28,263 bases of DNA from Glomus cerebriforme. Taxonomy: Eukaryota > Glomeromycota > Glomeromycetes > Glomerales > Glomeraceae. A program made the position numbers and the translations under genes. Of this stretch, positions 1 through 9,924 are shown one piece after another. Where the stretch lies: positions 266,856 to 295,118 of the forward strand of contig QKYT01000064.1 of NCBI GenBank assembly GCA_003550305.1. The letters run 5' to 3'. Position 1 is the stretch's first letter. Every line of letters begins with the position of its first letter. The notes under the pieces were generated by a model. It was not told the DNA's origin and did not search any database. It worked only from the letters and a program-made list of their open reading frames with translations.

Positions 1-121
1 GATAATGTTATGCTAATGTTGTAGCAAAAATTGTCCAGTGTAATGTATCATTTTCCAAAAAAAACCTAAAATTTGCTTTTTTTGCAATTTGGACAATGGA
101 CTTCATTTGACCTGTGATGAA

Positions 122-644
122 CACTGGTCAAAAACTGATCTATCTTACAGATATCTTATAAATATCAGGTACCAAAAATACAGAAAATTTGCTATACATC
201 AGGTACTTAATATATATATATATTATAGAATTAAAAAATACAATTTATTAATTATCTCACTATCCAGTAATCATAAAAAAATAAAATATAGCTTATTCGA
301 TTCACCTCACTGAAACATATCGAATGGTACTAATTTCGCATTTTTAGGTATGATAGATGCTGAGATATTCAATAAATCATAAAAAAATAAACAAAAAATG
401 CAATATCTTGATATCTATCGCATCTAGAAATGCGAGATTAGTACATTCAATACGTCTCAGTGAGGCAAATCAAATGAGTTATATTTCATCTTTTTATGAT
501 TACTGGATAGCGAGATAATTAATAAATTGTATTTTTTAATTCTATAGTATACATATTAGATATTTGATGTATAGCAGATTTTCTGCATTTTGGGTACCCG
601 ATATTTATAAGATATCTGTAAGATAGATCAGTTTTTGACCAGTG
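122..644. mobile_element. 523-bp foldback (long palindrome) element with TIR CACTGGTCAAAAACTGATC
   Basis: Two arms of about 250 bp are imperfect reverse complements of each other. The outer 19 bases CACTGGTCAAAAACTGATC at 122 are mirrored at 626-644, and homology continues inward to the TATC/GATA sequences near 350-420 around a small centre. GAA precedes (119-121) and follows (645-647), a fitting 3-bp target duplication. The CACTG terminus and 3-bp duplication recall the CACTA/EnSpm superfamily, but a foldback with no coding capacity cannot be classified firmly. The open frame at 89-313 lies in one arm and is not a gene. Confidence 0.82.
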
Positions 645-797
645 GAATATGTAATAAAATTACATAACTATAAATAGTTTTATTATACATCACATAAAGA
701 CATATAAATTTATTTCAGTTACGTATACAAATATATAAAAAGAATTACACAAGATTTTTTACATGTTTATGTGTTATTTTTATTTATGCTTCCTAAT

Positions 798-2116
798 AAG
801 ATTACTTGCTGAAACCCATCTGTCCAACGCGAAATGCTGAAACTTTTATATAGTGTCGAAACTGCAAAACTGCAAAACTGCNAAAANTTGCNAAANTGCC
901 AAAATTTGNNAAANNTTTATAATAAGTTTATCCATAGTTTTGGCATAACAAGTAGTAATATTTTATATGAGTTTCGGTATAGTTTTGCCATATAATTCAA
1001 TAAATTTATATGTAATTGAATAATTTATTGTAATTTTTATGTTTATTTAATATTATAATAAAAGATTATATTTTTTTCATTTCTGAGTTCAGTTTGTCCG
1101 AGAAGGTTTGGTAACCTAAAAAAATAAAGAAAGAAACGTTAGTAACATTTCTTTAATATTAAAAACTCTCCCCCTCTTTTCAACTTACATTCCAAGTCCA
1201 TTTCGCCCAAGAAGTTTGGTAACCTAAAAAAAATAGAGAAAGAAATGTTAGTAACATTTCTTTTAATATTAAAAAAAACATTACCCTTTTCCAACTTACA
1301 TTCCAAGTTTAGTTCGCCCAAGGAATCCAGTAACCTAAAAAAAATAGAGAAAGAAACGTTAATAATATTTCTTTTAATATTAAAAAAAACATTTTCCCTT
1401 TCTAACTTACATTCCAAGTCCAGTTCGTCCAAGGAGTCCGGTAACCTAAAAAAAATAGAGAAAGAAATGTTAATAACATTTCTTTCAATATTAAAAAAAA
1501 ATATTTCCCCTTTCCAACTTACATTCCAAGTCCAGTTTGTCTAAGGAGTCTGATAACCTAAAAAAAATAGAGAAAGAAACGTTAGTAACATTTCTTTTAA
1601 TATTAAAAGAAACATTCCCCCTTTTCAATTTACATTTCAAGTCCAGTTCACCCAAGGAGTCTGGTAATCTAAAAAAATAGAGAAAGAAACGTTAGTAACA
1701 TTTCTTTTAATATTAAAAAAAACATTTTCCCTTTCCAATTTACATTCCAAGTCCAGTTCGCCCAAGGAGTCTGGTAATTTAAAAAAAATAGAGAAAGAAA
1801 TATTAGTAACATTTCTTTAATATTAAAAAAAAGTCTCTCCCTCTTTCAACTTACATTCAAGTTGTCCAAGGAGTCCGATAACCTAAAAAAAAAGAGAAAA
1901 AAATATAAAAAAAAATTTTTAATAAAAAAATTTTTTTAATTATTTATCAAATGATTATCAAAATGCTAAAACTGTATATATGTCATATGATATACTATGC
2001 CAAAACGCTGAAACAGTTTTGGCAGTTTTAGCATTTCAGGTGATTTTGCGAAACTAATTTCAGCAGTTTCACATACACCATTTCGCTGAAACTCCCTAGT
2101 TTTGGCAAGCAACCTT
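798..2116. mobile_element. Non-autonomous Mutator-like element carrying tandem array 1
   Basis: The insert is defined by comparison with the uninterrupted paralogue around 13005-13025. Its ends AAGATTACTTGCTGAAAC (798) and, on the other strand, AAGGTTGCTTGCCAAAAC (from 2116) match at 14 of 18 positions, and all four differences are transitions. Flanks GCTTCCTAAT (788-797) and ACTTCTTAAT (2117-2126) look like a 10-bp target duplication with two transitions, which suits Mutator-like elements. Both subterminal zones are rich in AAAACTGC / GCAGTTTT / GCTGAAAC motifs; the left one contains ambiguous bases (882-916). No transposase is visible. Superfamily assignment is inferred from target-duplication length only. 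Confidence 0.6.
1083..1900. repeat. Tandem array 1, about 111-bp unit, 7 clear copies plus one degenerate
   Basis: Copies of the core GAAACGTTAGTAACATTTC begin at 1133, 1241, 1353, 1464, 1576, 1686 and 1797, giving spacings of 108-112 bp; the eighth copy decays into A-rich DNA near 1890. Each unit reads: GTAACCTAAAAAAAATAGAG, the imperfect palindromic core, an A/T stretch, a C/T-rich stretch with AACTTACATTCCAAG, then TCCAGTTCGCCCAAGGAGTC. ORFs here on both strands are periodic readings of the repeat, not genes. Confidence 0.93.
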
Positions 2117-2465
2117 ACTTCTTAATTAAAGTAAATTAAGGAGTAAATATAATTCTAAAAAAAGTGTCAATTTATTAAAATACTTACAGTATATTAAATT
2201 TTTTTAAATAATTTTATATTAAATTTGATAAGTTATATACAGTATATAATATCTGAAGTTCTATTTAATCACATGATGTGAATATAAAAAGAGAAATTTT
2301 TATATATTAACTATTATATTGGGACTAATAATTGTTGTAATAGTGACTATAATCAATTTGCGACTACAAAAGTTATTTTACTATATAAAAATTCAGGACT
2401 AAAATTAATATGATTATATAAAAATTATGCTTATACAGGAGGTGACTATAGAGAGGACAACTGTA

Positions 2466-3329
2466 TTTGTAATTTTGTTTATATTTAATATAATTATCAT
2501 AGTATAGAAAATACCTTCTATTTTAAATTCTTGTACATTATAATACAATTTTTTATAAAGATAAAATAATTAGTTCTTATGAAAGTCTTATTAAAAGATT
2601 ATTAAAATACTTGCATAAATTAGGCAAAATTTTGAGTCTAATTTTATTATTCATTCTATTTTTTATTCTAGAAATAATCCATCTACCTTCCATGTGAAAT
2701 TATTTTCCTATATATGATTTTTTTCTTTCATCTGATGGGCAATCATGTTGTATTATATATTTTCATTTATATTTTATTTTTTTTTTGTATAATGTAAAAT
2801 TTTATATAAAAATACTGTAATTCTTTTTTTATAGTATTTAAACCTCAGTTTATATAAATTATGCACTTTTTTTTTTGATTGAAGAAAAAAATTCTTACAT
2901 TTATACAAATATTTTCCCCTATATTATAACTTAATCATCATTTTTTTCTTCTTTTTCTCCTAAAAAATTAATAAAAAAAAAGTTTTTTTTTACCGTTTCA
3001 TCTAATCTAATAGTAAATATTTTTCTTTTAATATATATATGTAATTTAAATTTAAAAGAAAATAACTCTTATCTTATCATTTTATCTTTTTTTTTTTGAT
3101 CTCAAAATGTTAGGTAATCTGAAAAAATAATTGTATCATGATAATGCGAAAAAAATCAAAAAAAAAAATAAATAAATAATAAAATCTGATTTTTATATAC
3201 ACATAAAGGTCTGTTAAAAAAAACCTCAATTTTTTAATTTATATTTTTGAATTTTTAAATTTTAAATTAAAAAAAAAAAATTTACATTATTAATTATTTA
3301 TAATATATTATGTATATGAGTATTCTGAA
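2466..3329. other. AT-rich stretch without recognised genes
   Basis: The stretch consists of long A and T runs and has no open frame of note. I see no RNA gene, clear terminal repeats or coding remnant in it. Confidence 0.6.
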
Positions 3330-3795
3330 AGATTAATTCTAGAATATACTATTAAGAAGATTATTGATATGGTGAAGGTTAATAATGGGAACCCATTAAA
3401 ATAATTTATTTAAAGATAAAAGCATTTATTCCTGTTGATATTAATATTAAAAATAATATTGATAATTTTGACAGAATTCAAGTAATCTATATAAAGGATG
3501 TTATGAGAGTTGGTATATAGTATATATTTAATATTATTTTTCATTTCTGATATTTAATCCTTTTTCTTATATCTTTCTAAAATTTTCTTTTTTGTTCCCT
3601 TTTTTTCACAATAATAAGATCAACGCAAAGACTATTAAATTGATTGATGATATTTTTTTTTCTGGGATTATGTTGCTTTTAACAGATATAAAACATGGGA
3701 TAATATTGAAATATCTTATCTTGACAAATCAGGTTTTATGGTTGATTAAGATGTTCTTCTTGAATATTAAAGGTTATCTAATATTTCTGAAATAA
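3330..3795 (+). pseudogene. Coding-like remnant, unidentified
   Basis: Two short stretches have a protein-like composition. One, about 3420-3510, reads KAFIPVDINIKNNIDNFDRI and continues into IQVIYIKDVMRVG before a stop. The other, about 3660-3750, reads DYVAFNRYKTWDNIEISYLD followed by KSGFMVD before a stop. They are separated by T-rich DNA and stops and are not in one frame. The 67-codon ATG ORF at 3592-3795 is a different frame over the second patch. I cannot name a family; this may be a decayed host gene or chance. Confidence 0.22.
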
Positions 3796-4588
3796 ATTTT
3801 CACTTATTTTTATAAATATCATCCCTTTAAAAAAAAATCTGTTGTTAATTGCTTTTATTACATAACCAAATCTTGATAAATTAATCATATAATAAATAAT
3901 TTGAAATCTAGACCAATAAATTTTAACCTTTTAAATATTTTAAATTAAACTTTTTATACTTTATTTACAAACAAATTACAATCTTTATTCCATTATAAAG
4001 CTATATAATAATCTTTTAATTTTTTATCACATTGATCAAAATATATCACTGACCATTCTGTATCATCTCTGATGACTCATGGATATTGGGATTAAAAGTA
4101 CTGGCTAGTTATTACATAAAATTGCAAGCAAATTTGTCTGCATATTAAGTTGTCCATAGTAAAAATTCACTGCCAAATTTTTGTATTATATTACACAGAT
4201 TTTCTTATGTTTTTATAGTCAAATATTTTGACAATCTTTATAACAAAAATTTAAATTAAAAGGTTAGTAGGCAAATTTGCCTGTCTTAAATTATAATTAA
4301 ATTTTTTTTAGATTAAAATTCTTTTAAAGAAATTTTTTAAATTGAAAAAAAATACTATAAAAAAATCTAAATACAATATAACTAAATAGTAAAATCTACT
4401 ATACAATTTTTTTAAAAAGATTTAATAGTAGCAAATATTATTAACATATATATATACACATCACATATATGCTTTCAAAAAAAAAATTTTTTCTTACCAA
4501 TTAATGGATTAAAATATTGGCTTTTTAGATTAAAATACTCCATATATTTTTTTGTCTGATCATGAAGATATTTATCATTGATGATTCA
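3796..4588. other. AT-rich intergenic DNA downstream of the J-domain gene
   Basis: This lies 3' of the J-domain gene and includes its 3' UTR, of unknown length. I see no gene. The short palindrome GGCAAATTTGCC at about 4270 is isolated. Confidence 0.5.
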
Positions 4589-6037
4589 TTATACTGTATC
4601 ATTACTACTTCTTGCAAATGAGGAACTTGGACCAGCTACAGTAGGATAAGTTATCCTTTTATCAGGTGATATTAATGAGGTTTCAGCACTACCTTCTAAA
4701 TCATCCCCAATTCCATTCAAGAAGATAAGAGGTAAACAACAACCTGTACAACAAAAGAAAAGTGACAGGACAATAAATACAGGTATTAGAATTGACGATA
4801 ATTTAATTCCGGTATTTCCATCAAGTCTACTTGCTAATAATCCTATTACGGTATAAGATAAAGTCCCAACTACACCAAATGCAATAGCTGAAACTATAAC
4901 ATCAATTTTTAATCTATTTTGCAATGGTTCGGCTTTTCTTAATGCTAACCATTGCCATAAGATCCATAGAGCATAACGGAGTCCAATTAAATATAAAGGC
5001 AAGAAAACGATTCCCCAGCTAAGTGTAATAACTTTATCAATCCTAAGAACAATCAAGATCGCTAAAGTTACTCTTATTAAAAGCCACCAAAAGGTTTCAA
5101 AGAACATTTTAATCTTAAGCTTTAAAGAAGGAAAGCCATCATTATCATATACTCTAGAAGTTCTGAGTATAACAATATACTCTATGATATTTGGATACAT
5201 GTTAATAGTTTCGATAATAAAATATGGGATAAATACAATAGCTGCACTCCAAATTATAACTCGATCGGCTCGAAGGACAATTAATATTTGAAATGTAAAG
5301 ACCAATAATACATATGCAATCGCCAAAAAATTTCTAATGCGATGTAATCTTCTTTGTTGCTGTCTTCTTTTCTCTCTTGCTTGCTCTCTGATTCCAGGAT
5401 CATCTTCAAATTCCTCGTCATTTTCATCATCTTCAGTTGGTTCTTTCTTTGTTTGTGCCACCAACACACCAAATATCACAAGATCTACAATCCATATAGG
5501 TATAAACACAACTCCTAGACTCCATGATACTTTTCCATCTACTTTTATCGACAGAAATGTAAAGAACAAGATCAAGAGAATGATCGAAATCGAAATGGTA
5601 GTGAAAAAAAAGCATAATGGCCCTTCAATATCTGGATCAAATAAAAATCCAGCTACTGAATCCATCATATTTATTCCCATTTCTCCATATTTATCATATA
5701 CTGATCTTTTTTTAGGATCGCTAAGTATTTCATATGCATGTGTAATTGCTTTGAACTTATTTTAATTAATTGGGTTTCAAATTTATTTTCCAATAGCAAT
5801 TAAGTATCAAACAATTAATGAAAAGAAAACCGAAAAAAATTTTTTTTTAACATGACAGGCAAATCTAAGAATTAATGTTTCATATTTAAGATTTTAAAAT
5901 ACCTGATCAGCTGCATTTGGGTTCTTGTCAGGGTGAAACCTTAAGGCCAAACGTCGATATGCTTTCTTAATCTCTTCTTCGGTAGCATTTTTTCGTACAC
6001 CCAAAGTATGATATAAAGCGTTCGTATCCCGCTCCAT
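4589..6037 (-). CDS. J-domain protein fused to a TMEM185-like polytopic membrane domain (two exons)
   Basis: Likely a membrane-anchored Hsp40 co-chaperone that would recruit Hsp70 to a membrane through its J domain. Exon 1 is 5903-6037 (45 codons from ATG at 6037); intron 5756-5902 (147 bp, GT...AG) is in phase 0; exon 2 is 5755-4589, ending in TAA, for 433 residues. The J domain covers about residues 5-70, with HPD at 35-37, the helix II motif [20 protein letters not shown], and a helix III/IV region ending [18 protein letters not shown]. The rest has about eight hydrophobic segments containing a roughly fourfold repeat of the type VxWSxxxVFIPxxI ([41 protein letters not shown], then [11 protein letters not shown]), as I recall for the TMEM185 (Fragile-X-F) family. 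An acidic then basic loop follows the second membrane segment, and a Cys cluster [10 protein letters not shown] lies near the C-terminus. No stops or frameshifts, unlike the TEs around it. The exact partner and membrane are unknown. The exon 1 reading is strong because it completes the J domain in frame. Confidence 0.9.
5756..5902 (-). other. Spliceosomal intron of the J-domain gene
   Basis: The donor is CAG|GTATTT at 5903/5902 and the acceptor is AATAAG|TTC at 5756/5755. Removing 147 bp joins GCT-GAT-CAG to TTC-AAA-GCA in frame, inside the J domain between helix II/HPD and helix III. The ORF beginning at 5680 alone would lack the J domain. Confidence 0.88.
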
Positions 6038-6038
6038 G

Positions 6039-6264
6039 CTGCAATCTTTCAGTAAGTTTGACCACACGGAGCGGAGTCAAATGAGATCCAAAGAAAGTAT
6101 TAAAGAAACAAAAAAGATAAACAAAAAAAAACGACAAACCAAATATAATATCTTACATATGTGATAAAAAAGAGACGGAAAGTTAAACAATATTGTGAAA
6201 TATGAAAACAAATCTCACCAAAAACTTTTACATTATGTAATTAATCAAAAAAAAATATGCGTAC
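6039..6264 (-). other. Possible 5'-UTR intron of the J-domain gene
   Basis: On the minus strand a donor AAAAAG|GTACGC lies at 6265/6264, and an acceptor GATTGCAG|C ends at 6039, one base before the start ATG. A CTTACTGA branch-like motif lies about 17 bases before the acceptor. This is inference from splice-site strings only; the region could equally be promoter or plain 5' UTR. Confidence 0.28.
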
Positions 6265-6402
6265 CTTTTTTTGAGCGGCTTTGCTTAAAACTTAAAAAAA
6301 AAACTACAATAAAGATTGTGAAGTGATTTAATCATATCAGCCACCTTTTTTATTTGTACTACTAGCTTCCGAACTATACTGCATTTTTTTATATATTTTT
6401 AG

Positions 6403-6797
6403 AAGTTTGCTATTTATCACCAGTGGGGGTACGTCTAAAGCGGAGCAGAATCACGTGATTTTCGTAAAATTTTTGGCCGGAATTATGCCATTAAGAAATT
6501 ATGCATGTGACAAATAACAGGTGATAAATAGAATTTTCACCTATCGAAAAAATTCTCTCTAGGTGTAATGCGAGGGATGACAGATATTCACTATTATCAC
6601 GTGATTCTGCTCCGCTTTAGGTCTTCCAAATTTGGTAATTCCGGTAATTCCGGTCAAAATTTAAGAGATCGATAAATAATATCTTTTTTTGGAATCTTGT
6701 GTAACTCAAATTTTTAATTTTAGAAAATTCCGGTCAGCGTTAAAGTTTTGGCCAAAATTAAGAATGTAACAACTAACATGTGATAAATAGATTTTTC
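6403..6797. mobile_element. MITE-like element with AGAA...CTATTTATCAC termini
   Basis: The left end, around AGAAGTTTGCTATTTATCAC (from about 6401), is mirrored near 6778-6797 by GTGATAAATAGATTTTTCT. An internal inverted copy GGTGATAAATAG sits at 6520-6531, pairing perfectly with CTATTTATCACC at 6410-6421. GGCCGGAATTATG- and GGCCAAAATTAAG-type segments precede the two internal GTGATAAATAG copies, suggesting an internally duplicated element. There is no coding capacity. Exact boundaries and target duplication are uncertain. Confidence 0.45.
6435..6620. repeat. 186-bp element with perfect 25-bp inverted ends containing CACGTG
   Basis: CTAAAGCGGAGCAGAATCAC plus GTGAT at 6435-6459 is repeated exactly, inverted, at 6596-6620. 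Perfect ends in otherwise decayed DNA suggest recent mobility or selection. The ends contain the palindrome TCACGTGA. It lies about 400 bp upstream of the J-domain start codon. A related GCGGAG string also occurs at about 6070. No convincing target duplication was found. Confidence 0.75.
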
Positions 6798-6799
6798 TA

Positions 6800-7160
6800 A
6801 GTCTGAAATAAATAGTAAACTGAAAATATGATATGATATGATGAATTATTACATATATAAAGTTATGTGATTACTGGTAATAATCACTACTGATGATATA
6901 TAGTAATTTTCTAATATATTAATAAAAAAATATAATTTTGATATTTTATTGTTATTTGCATTTTTCATTATAATATTTAATAAATAATATAAATATATTA
7001 AAAAAAATTGCAAATTTCTATTTAATTTATAAAAATTAATTTTTTTTTTTTTACAAAAACAAGACAGATATACTTATTTTATTAATTAAAATATATAAAG
7101 TATAAATGACATTTAACCAAATTTATATTAATCATAATACATCCTCTTTCTTTACTATAA
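6800..7160. other. AT-rich stretch, nothing recognised
   Basis: The stretch consists of A/T runs and short ATGATATG/TGATGATA repeats, with no gene or RNA signal seen. Confidence 0.5.
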
Positions 7161-7165
7161 AGCAG

Positions 7166-7350
7166 ATTTGTTACACTTACACCATACAGGTTCTCAGAAT
7201 GAGGCCACATTATCAAGACTCTTTAGATAATATATACTCTAAATCTCTTCTATATCCCAATACCAGAAACCAATAAACAATCTCTTAAACCAGTTCAACT
7301 AAATCTTCTCATAACACTTTTGGGTCTTCAAATTAGCATAAAACATTAAT
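7166..7350. repeat. Dispersed repeat, copy 1 (related to 25689-25910)
   Basis: This copy shares ordered blocks with 25689-25910: ATTTGTTACACTTA / ATTTGTCACACTTA, CTCAGAATGAGGCCAC / CTCAGAGTAAGGTCAC, CAGAAACCAATAAA / CAGAAACCAAAATAAA, and GGGTCTTCAAATTAG / GGGTCTTCAAACTAG. Diverged direct copies of a noncoding interspersed element; its ends are not defined. Confidence 0.6.
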
Positions 7351-7789
7351 GATATCAGGAAGTTTTAAACAGGTATATAAAGTGTAAATATATGCCATGT
7401 GTTACTTAACGCCAAAAAAGTGTTGCACAACGAACCCTTTATTAATCAACGTAATTAAAAATGCATTGCACAACACAAAGTTTTTAGATGTATAACAACA
7501 TACAGTAAAACAATAGCAGTTTAAAATGCATATAACAATACTAGGTTAGTTGAAAAATGCATATTATTAATTGAAAAACACATATAAAAATGTTGAAAAA
7601 TGCATATAATAATACAAATTTTAGCATATATTAATTACATTTAATAAATAAAAGTATTGTTAATTGATTTTATTATATTTAAACTATATTTGTTTATTAA
7701 AAATGTATTAAATTACAAATTCTTTCTAGATATACTAACTATGCTATACTAATTAACTATTCAATTCTAATACCCAAACCCAAAACTTA

Positions 7790-9290
7790 CAAAAAAGTAA
7801 AGAGAAACATAATTAACATTTCTCATAAAAAAAAATAATAAATAAACTAAGGTTCACAGCTAAGTTGCGAAACTTACGTTTCTGATTTCCAAAAACCCAA
7901 ATTTCAAGGAACAAACTGAATCTACAAAAAAAAAGAAAAACATTCAGTTAGAACGTTTCTAATAAAGAATGAAAAAAGAAAAAATGAAGTTTCGTAACAA
8001 AATATTCGTTATAAAATTTACATTTTGATTTCTCAAGTCTAGGAGCAAATCTACAAAAAAGAAGAAACGTTCGGTTAGAACATTTCTTAAAATAAAAAAA
8101 CTAAAAAAATGAAGTTTCATTATAAAACTTACATTCTAAAAAGAAAGTTTTGAAATTACAACTTTGAAACTTATTAGATTTTCAAGCCGAAATTGAAAAA
8201 AAACCCAATTCTACAAAAAAAATGAAAAAAAATGTTAGTACCATTTTTACTAATGATTTTTTAAGTAAATGTGTTAGATAGGAATTTTACGAAAAAATTT
8301 TTATATCTGAAATAAAATCCAAGAACCTACAAGAAGAAAAAAGAAAAAATATTAAAAATGTTTCTATTTAAAAAAAATAAAAAAAAAAAAATGGTAAGTT
8401 TTATTACGAAACTTCCATTTTCTAATTCCAAGTGCCCGAACCAAAGGAGAGTCTACAAGAAAAGAAAAAGAACTATTAGAAAATATTTCTAAAAAAAAAA
8501 TGGCAAGTTTTGCGAAAAAACTTAACGTTTCCAATTTCACATACTAATCTGAAAGCAAAGAGAATTTACAAAAAAAAGAAAGAAAATGTTAGAAACGTTT
8601 CTAATAAAAAAAACCAAAAAAAAACATGGTAAGTTTCTCAAGAAAACTTGAGAAACTTACCATTTCTGATTTCAATATCGAACTAAAAGTACAGAGAACC
8701 TATAAGAAAAAAAAAAGAAACGTTAGAAACATTTCTTTAAAAAAAATGAAAAAAAATGATAAGTTTCACAAAGAAACTTACCATTTTCCCTTCCTATACC
8801 AGACCATAGAGTTTAGAGAACCTACAAGAAAAAAAAGAAGTATTAATAAGCATTTTTAAAAAAAACAAAAAAATATGGTAAGTTTCCCAAAGAAACTTGA
8901 AAAACTTACCATTTCCAATTCCAGTATCGAACTAAAAGTACAGAGAATCTATAAGAAAAGAAAGAAGAAATGTTAGANNTGTTTCTTTAAAAAAAAAAAG
9001 AAAAAAAATAATAAGGTTCACGAAAAAACCCTGTTTTTCCTTCCTATTCTGATCAGAAAACCTACAAGAAAAAAAAAGAAACATTAATAAGCATTTTTTA
9101 AAAAAAAAAACAAAAAAAATGGTAAGTTTCGCAAAGAAATTTACTGTTTTTCCTTCCTATTCTGGACTGAAAAGCTTGGAGAACTTACAAGAAAAAAAGA
9201 AACATTAAAAATGTTTCTTTAAAAAAAATGAAAAAAAATAGTAAGTTTCATGAAGAAACTTATCATTTCTCAATTTCTAAAACTAAGTTC
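7790..9290. repeat. Tandem array 2, about 120-bp unit, about 11 copies
   Basis: The anchor AACCTACAAGAAAAAAAA recurs near 7922, 8050, 8210, 8326, 8451, 8566, 8700, 8820, 8948, 9060 and 9184. It is followed each time by a palindromic core such as AGAAACGTTAGAAACATTTC. Many units have a second palindrome, GGTAAGTTTC...GAAACTTACC, as at 8629-8663. The unit plan (CTACAA/A-run/core/A-run/AAACTTACNATTTCNAATTC) matches array 1, so this is the same family in more diverged form. The array ends about 75 bp before the left end of P. The ORF at 8626-8859 is a reading of the repeat. Confidence 0.88.
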
Positions 9291-9924
9291 AAATGGTGAT
9301 TAAAACTAATTTAAGATTTTTAAAATTTTTAAACTAAAATTAAACTGTAGCTGCAGTATATATACAGTCATCCCCCTCTATAATCACATCCTTTGGGATC
9401 ATTAAATACTGTGATTATAGTGAGGTGTTTTTATAAAAAGAATTTTTGCTATATAATCACATATATAATAAATTTTTATATTGGTGTGATTACTGTATAA
9501 TGCAGACTACAGTATCCCGGGTATCTTGCAAATTTTAAGGGTTTTGGCCTATATCCGAGGGTACATTATACAAGTGGATACTATGCATAGGGGGGTACAG
9601 GATTTTTAAAATATCCAGAGTATATGCCATATATAATATCCAGGTATTTGTAATTTTTATAATTAATGATATGATATAATTTCTCATTAAAAATTTCTAA
9701 ATATATCATATATTTACATTTTGCAATACCTTTTAAAGTTATTTCATACAAAACTATTTATCTAAATACCCTTATTCATACATAAAAATGTCTTTGTTCA
9801 AATATTTTTTCATGTTTTTGTTTTATGTGTCTTTATTTTTATTTAAAAGTAAAGATAGTAGTTATTGGCAACAAGTGAAATAAAAAAACATGTAACCATT
9901 TACCACAAAAGAAATGAAGACAGT

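Larger units (their letters stand above)
645..2463 (+). mobile_element. P element copy A: right part of a Tigger/pogo-like non-autonomous element, interrupted
   Basis: Segments 645-797 and 2117-2463 together match 12853-13253 plus 23054-23073 plus 24397-24412 in the same order. Shared strings include ATGTAATAAAATTACA, CTTAATTAAAGTAAATTAAG and TATATAAAAATTCAGGAC. The right end, GGTGACTATAGAGAGGACAACTG followed by TA at 2464-2465, is a diverged inverse of the P terminus CAGTCATCCCCCTCTATA. The left end is not seen, so the copy is truncated or starts before this window. The foldback element and the Mutator-like element interrupt it. Confidence 0.72.

Noticed and set aside
89..313. 74-codon ORF at the window start
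   Set aside because: It lies across the left end and one arm of the foldback element; no protein-like features.
1139..1544. Open frames on both strands (97 and 99 codons) in array 1
   Set aside because: They repeat with the 111-bp period and translate the tandem unit; the unit length is a multiple of three only by local accident.
5337..5765. 142-codon plus-strand ORF opposite the J-domain gene
   Set aside because: It is a mirror of exon 2 with Ser-rich readings of the acidic loop and spans the splice junction.
7790..9290. CRISPR-like array
   Set aside because: The whole unit is repeated with drift, there are no unique spacers between constant repeats, and the DNA is eukaryotic.
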